DNA from: Clostridiales bacterium
GTDB taxonomy: Bacteria > Bacillota > Clostridia > Lachnospirales > CAG-274
Reading direction: 5' to 3'
Assembly: GCA_021203425.1 (NCBI GenBank)
Contig: JAJQBF010000301.1
Span: 1-12,470, forward strand
DNA: 12,470 nucleotides
In this document: piece after piece, positions 11,003-12,470 of the stretch
Numbering within the stretch: the stretch's first letter is position 1
Layout of the letters: every line of letters starts with the position of its first letter
Made by a program: the position numbers and the translations under genes
The notes under the pieces: model-generated
Told to the model about the DNA's origin: nothing
What the model saw: the letters and a program-made list of their open reading frames with translations, nothing else
Database searches by the model: none

Positions 11003-11944
11003 TTACCTTCCGTTTCGGAATGCTGTATCTCCCTCAAGGTTTCTTGTAAGAATGTCCCTTGCTGTTGCGAATTCCTGTCCGATGAATCCGAGTCTTAAAA
11101 GCCATGTTCTCATTGCGTATTTTGGATTCTCGTCTTGCTGTGGTTTAGGACTTGCTTTCTTTACATCCTTTGCCATTTGGCTAAGTGCAAGGCAAAGCTG
11201 AATGTAGCTTTTCAATCTTCCTGCGTGAAGTCCGTTTTGCTTTCCGTTGCTTGGTGATTCAAATTCGAAAAGTCTAAATTCAATCGTTCCCTTCGTGAAT
11301 GTTGCGTGAAGATTGAGTTGGCGGTATCGGCTGTTGTTGTAGTGGTGGGTTCTGCCGTATTCTGCGTTTTGGCTTGTGTACCAAATGTTGGCAAGTTCGC
11401 TCATCGTTGTCGGTTTCTTTTGGTTGACTTGCTTGAGGAAGTTTGGGTCAACCGTTCTGCAGTAATGGTATGTTCTTTGGCTGTTTATCTTTAAGGCTTT
11501 GATTAAAAGGTTTTCATGGCTTGCCATTATGTTGGCAAGGTTTCTAAGGGTTTGGAGTGTATGTCCGTTTGCTCCGATGTGGATGTGGACTCCGCATCCT
11601 CTTGTTGCATCGCTTTTCGCACCTGCTTTTCTCAATCTTCTTATGAGTTCCTGTAAGGTTTCAATGTCCTCGTAGTTTAAAATCGGTGTTACGAGTTCGC
11701 ATTGTTGGCTTGAACTTCCTGCAATGCTTGAGTCGCTTTGGAATTTCCATTCTCTGCCTTGGCTGTCCCATGCTGACCAACTGTTGTAGCCGTTTCTTCC
11801 TGCTGTGCTTTCATGTCTTCTTGTTCCGAAAAAGTCTGCAGCAATCTTTGAGGCTTTCTGCCTTGTGATGTTGTTCATTTCAACCTCAACTCCGATTGTT
11901 TGGTTTTTCATGTTTTTGATTTGCCTTTCTGTTTTTGCGTTCAT
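11003..11944 (-). CDS. Amidoligase (Amidoligase_2 family, glutamine synthetase-like fold)
   Basis: A 313-residue phage-type COOH-NH2 ligase. Family motifs in order: IGVEVEMNN (17-25, the metal/ATP acidic strand), ELVTP (83-87), CGVHIHIG (117-124, the His pair), RYRQLNLH (206-213) and TIEFRLFE (220-227). By family knowledge it joins an amine to a carboxylate with ATP; in phages the substrate is not established, with peptides, proteins or cell-wall precursors proposed. ATG 11944 follows the exact cassette ribosome site CGGAGGTACATACC; Met12 is a less likely second start. It is first in a unit with the cyclotransferase and zinc ribbon under cassette copy 6. A second, truncated copy lies upstream at 12290-12418. 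Confidence 0.92.
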   Translation of the reverse strand: MNAKTERQIKNMKNQTIGVEVEMNNITRQKASKIAADFFGTRRHESTAGRNGYNSWSAWDSQGREWKFQSDSSIAGSSSQQCELVTPILNYEDIETLQELIRRLRKAGAKSDATRGCGVHIHIGANGHTLQTLRNLANIMASHENLLIKALKINSQRTYHYCRTVDPNFLKQVNQKKPTTMSELANIWYTSQNAEYGRTHHYNNSRYRQLNLHATFTKGTIEFRLFEFESPSNGKQNGLHAGRLKSYIQLCLALSQMAKDVKKASPKPQQDENPKYAMRTWLLRLGFIGQEFATARDILTRNLEGDTAFRNGR

Positions 11945-12096
11945 GGTATGTACCTCCGTTTTTTTGTTTTTGGGTTTTCCCCTTTGGTTGAGTACATATT
12001 ACCGTCAATCGAGGCATTTATCAAGATAATTATCGACCATAAATACACCAAAATTGTAAGGTATTTGAAGAACATAAATTGTGTACTTTACACCTT
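11945..12096 (-). repeat. Control cassette copy 6 (with 11-bp insertion)
   Basis: The most diverged copy: palindrome GTGTAAAGTACAC (12093-12081), GGTGTATTTATGG variant, same promoter, leader CCAAAGGGGAAAACCCAAAA, and CGGAGGTACATACC. Between GGTAT and AAATT (plus-strand order) it holds 11 extra bases, so the palindrome is 56 rather than 45 bp from the -35 box. The palindrome also contains the stop codon of the DUF4314 gene, and there is no terminator before it. Confidence 0.88.
11996..12024 (-). promoter_or_regulatory. Cassette promoter 6 (amidoligase unit)
   Basis: -35 TTGATA (12024-12019), 17 bp, -10 TAATAT (12001-11996). Drives amidoligase, cyclotransferase and zinc-ribbon genes; read-through from DUF4314 is also possible because no terminator intervenes. 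Confidence 0.85.
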
Positions 12097-12306
12097 TTCA
12101 AATTTGTCTTTTCCAACAATCAAGCCGAGGCTTGAACCGTTGTTCCATTTCATATGGATTGTACATATATCATCAATGTGGGAAACCTCGCCGATTGTTT
12201 CCTTCGGCGGTGCTTGTTCGTCAGCCATTGAAATCAATTTCAATCTTGTACCTATGGGGTATTCCCTGCGGAGTTTTTCAATCTGTTTTTTACTCGGTAA
12301 TTTCAT
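12088..12306 (-). CDS. DUF4314 protein (72 aa)
   Basis: A 72-residue small beta-barrel-like protein of the DUF4314 family, common next to phage terminase and amidoligase genes in Firmicutes. Family pattern seen: YPIGTRLKLISMADEQAPPK, then GEVSHIDDICTIHMKWNNGSSLGLIVGKDKFEKV ('ypkGtrv.L..M.D..aPp.GT.G.V..vDd.g.i.v.WdnGs.L.l..g.D'). The function is unknown; the fold suggests a ligand- or protein-binding role. ATG 12306 is preceded by GGAGGCAATC, which is itself coding sequence of the truncated amidoligase, with which it overlaps by 17 bp. Its stop codon is embedded in the palindrome of cassette 6. Confidence 0.88.
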   Translation of the reverse strand: MKLPSKKQIEKLRREYPIGTRLKLISMADEQAPPKETIGEVSHIDDICTIHMKWNNGSSLGLIVGKDKFEKV

Positions 12307-12418
12307 GATTGCCTCCGTTTCTGAAAGCTGAAGAACCTGTGAGGTTTTTCAAGAGGATTTTCCTGTCGGCTTTGTATTCCTTGCCGATAAATCCAAGCCT
12401 TAAAAGGAAAGTCCTAAT
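12290..12418 (-). pseudogene. Truncated second amidoligase (C-terminal 42 residues)
   Basis: Reading the minus strand in the frame ending at TAA 12292-12290 gives IRTFLLRLGFIGKEYKADRK, then ILLKNLTGSSAFRNGGNHEITE. This lines up with the end of the intact amidoligase (MRTWLLRLGFIGQEFATARD, then ILTRNLEGDTAFRNGR) with about 60 percent identity by eye. The likeness stops at 12418, exactly where the putative IS tip begins, and the frame meets a TAA within a few codons beyond. The gene therefore lost at least its first 270 or so residues in this assembly. Its last codons supply the ribosome site of the DUF4314 gene, so the order amidoligase-DUF4314 is old. Confidence 0.85.
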
Positions 12419-12470
12419 GATATAATCCCCTTAGAGTAGACACTTGAAATAACAAAAACATTTCAAAACT
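12418..12470. mobile_element. Putative IS3-family element end (partial, body to the right)
   Basis: It starts TGATATAATCCCC, then AGTAGACA (12435-12442) and AAATAACAAAA, matching the inverted left window end at 1-55 in spacing and sequence. It interrupts the second amidoligase. Within it TTGAAAT/ATTTCAA (12443-12465 region) can form a hairpin. The two window ends differ from each other as left and right inverted repeats of one IS usually do, which would place two IS copies in the same orientation. No transposase is visible. Confidence 0.55.

Noticed and set aside
8130..12093. The palindromes as replication iterons or an origin
   Set aside because: They are 500 to 1900 bp apart, one per promoter at fixed distance, not clustered, and no replication initiator gene is present.
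11900..12331. Plus-strand open frame of 143 residues
   Set aside because: It runs antisense through cassette 6 and DUF4314, has no ribosome site, and its protein is a Phe/Leu/Ser-rich mirror of the minus-strand genes.

Overview
The window reads as part of a temperate phage, or the remnant of one, from a low-GC Firmicute. The protein families (P27-type terminase, Clp-type prohead protease, HK97-fold capsid, DUF4314, phage amidoligase) and the strong GGAGG ribosome sites fit gut Clostridia of the Ruminococcus, Eubacterium or Lachnospiraceae kind, but the species cannot be read from the sequence. Nearly every phage gene is on the minus strand, so the transcription order runs from high to low coordinates. 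No stretch over 300 bases lacks a gene.

Right part (about 12.4 to 7.8 kb): an accessory region of short genes. In order of transcription these are a truncated second amidoligase, a DUF4314 protein, an intact amidoligase, a gamma-glutamylcyclotransferase-like protein, a zinc-ribbon protein, and then six small proteins of unknown function. Its striking feature is a control cassette of about 130 to 180 bp that recurs six times between these genes. Each copy holds a 13-bp palindrome, an identical -35/-10 pair (TTGATA, 17 bp, TAATAT), a conserved A-rich leader and a conserved ribosome site. Three copies adjoin a near-identical terminator (stem AGCCTC/GAGGCT), a fourth a degenerate version. The genes between are unrelated, so this looks like a dispersed, co-regulated regulon of independently transcribed mini-genes.

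Middle and left part (7.7 to 0.08 kb): the packaging and head module in its usual order, terS, terL, portal, Clp-like protease, major capsid, gp6-like connector, head-tail adaptor, followed by an XkdN-like tail chaperone. Two complete toxin-antitoxin pairs sit in it on the opposite strand: a ParE/RelE-type pair between terL and portal, and a VapBC-type (PIN) pair between portal and protease. The portal gene they bracket has an in-frame TAA, and one accessory gene has an in-frame TAG. The genes usually found between adaptor and tail chaperone are absent. The element therefore looks partly decayed, or its head module has been reorganised.

Both ends of the window carry related sequence resembling the tips of an IS3-family insertion sequence, facing inward (about 1-55 and 12418-12470). 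The right one cuts the second amidoligase. The window may be a whole contig that stops at a repeated IS, or a segment held between two IS copies.

How the parts work together: the repeated cassettes would switch on the small accessory genes as a group. A terminator of the same series lies just in front of terS with no room for a promoter after it, so head-gene expression would need read-through or antitermination. The two toxin-antitoxin pairs have their own promoters and terminators and would be expressed in the lysogen independently of the head genes.
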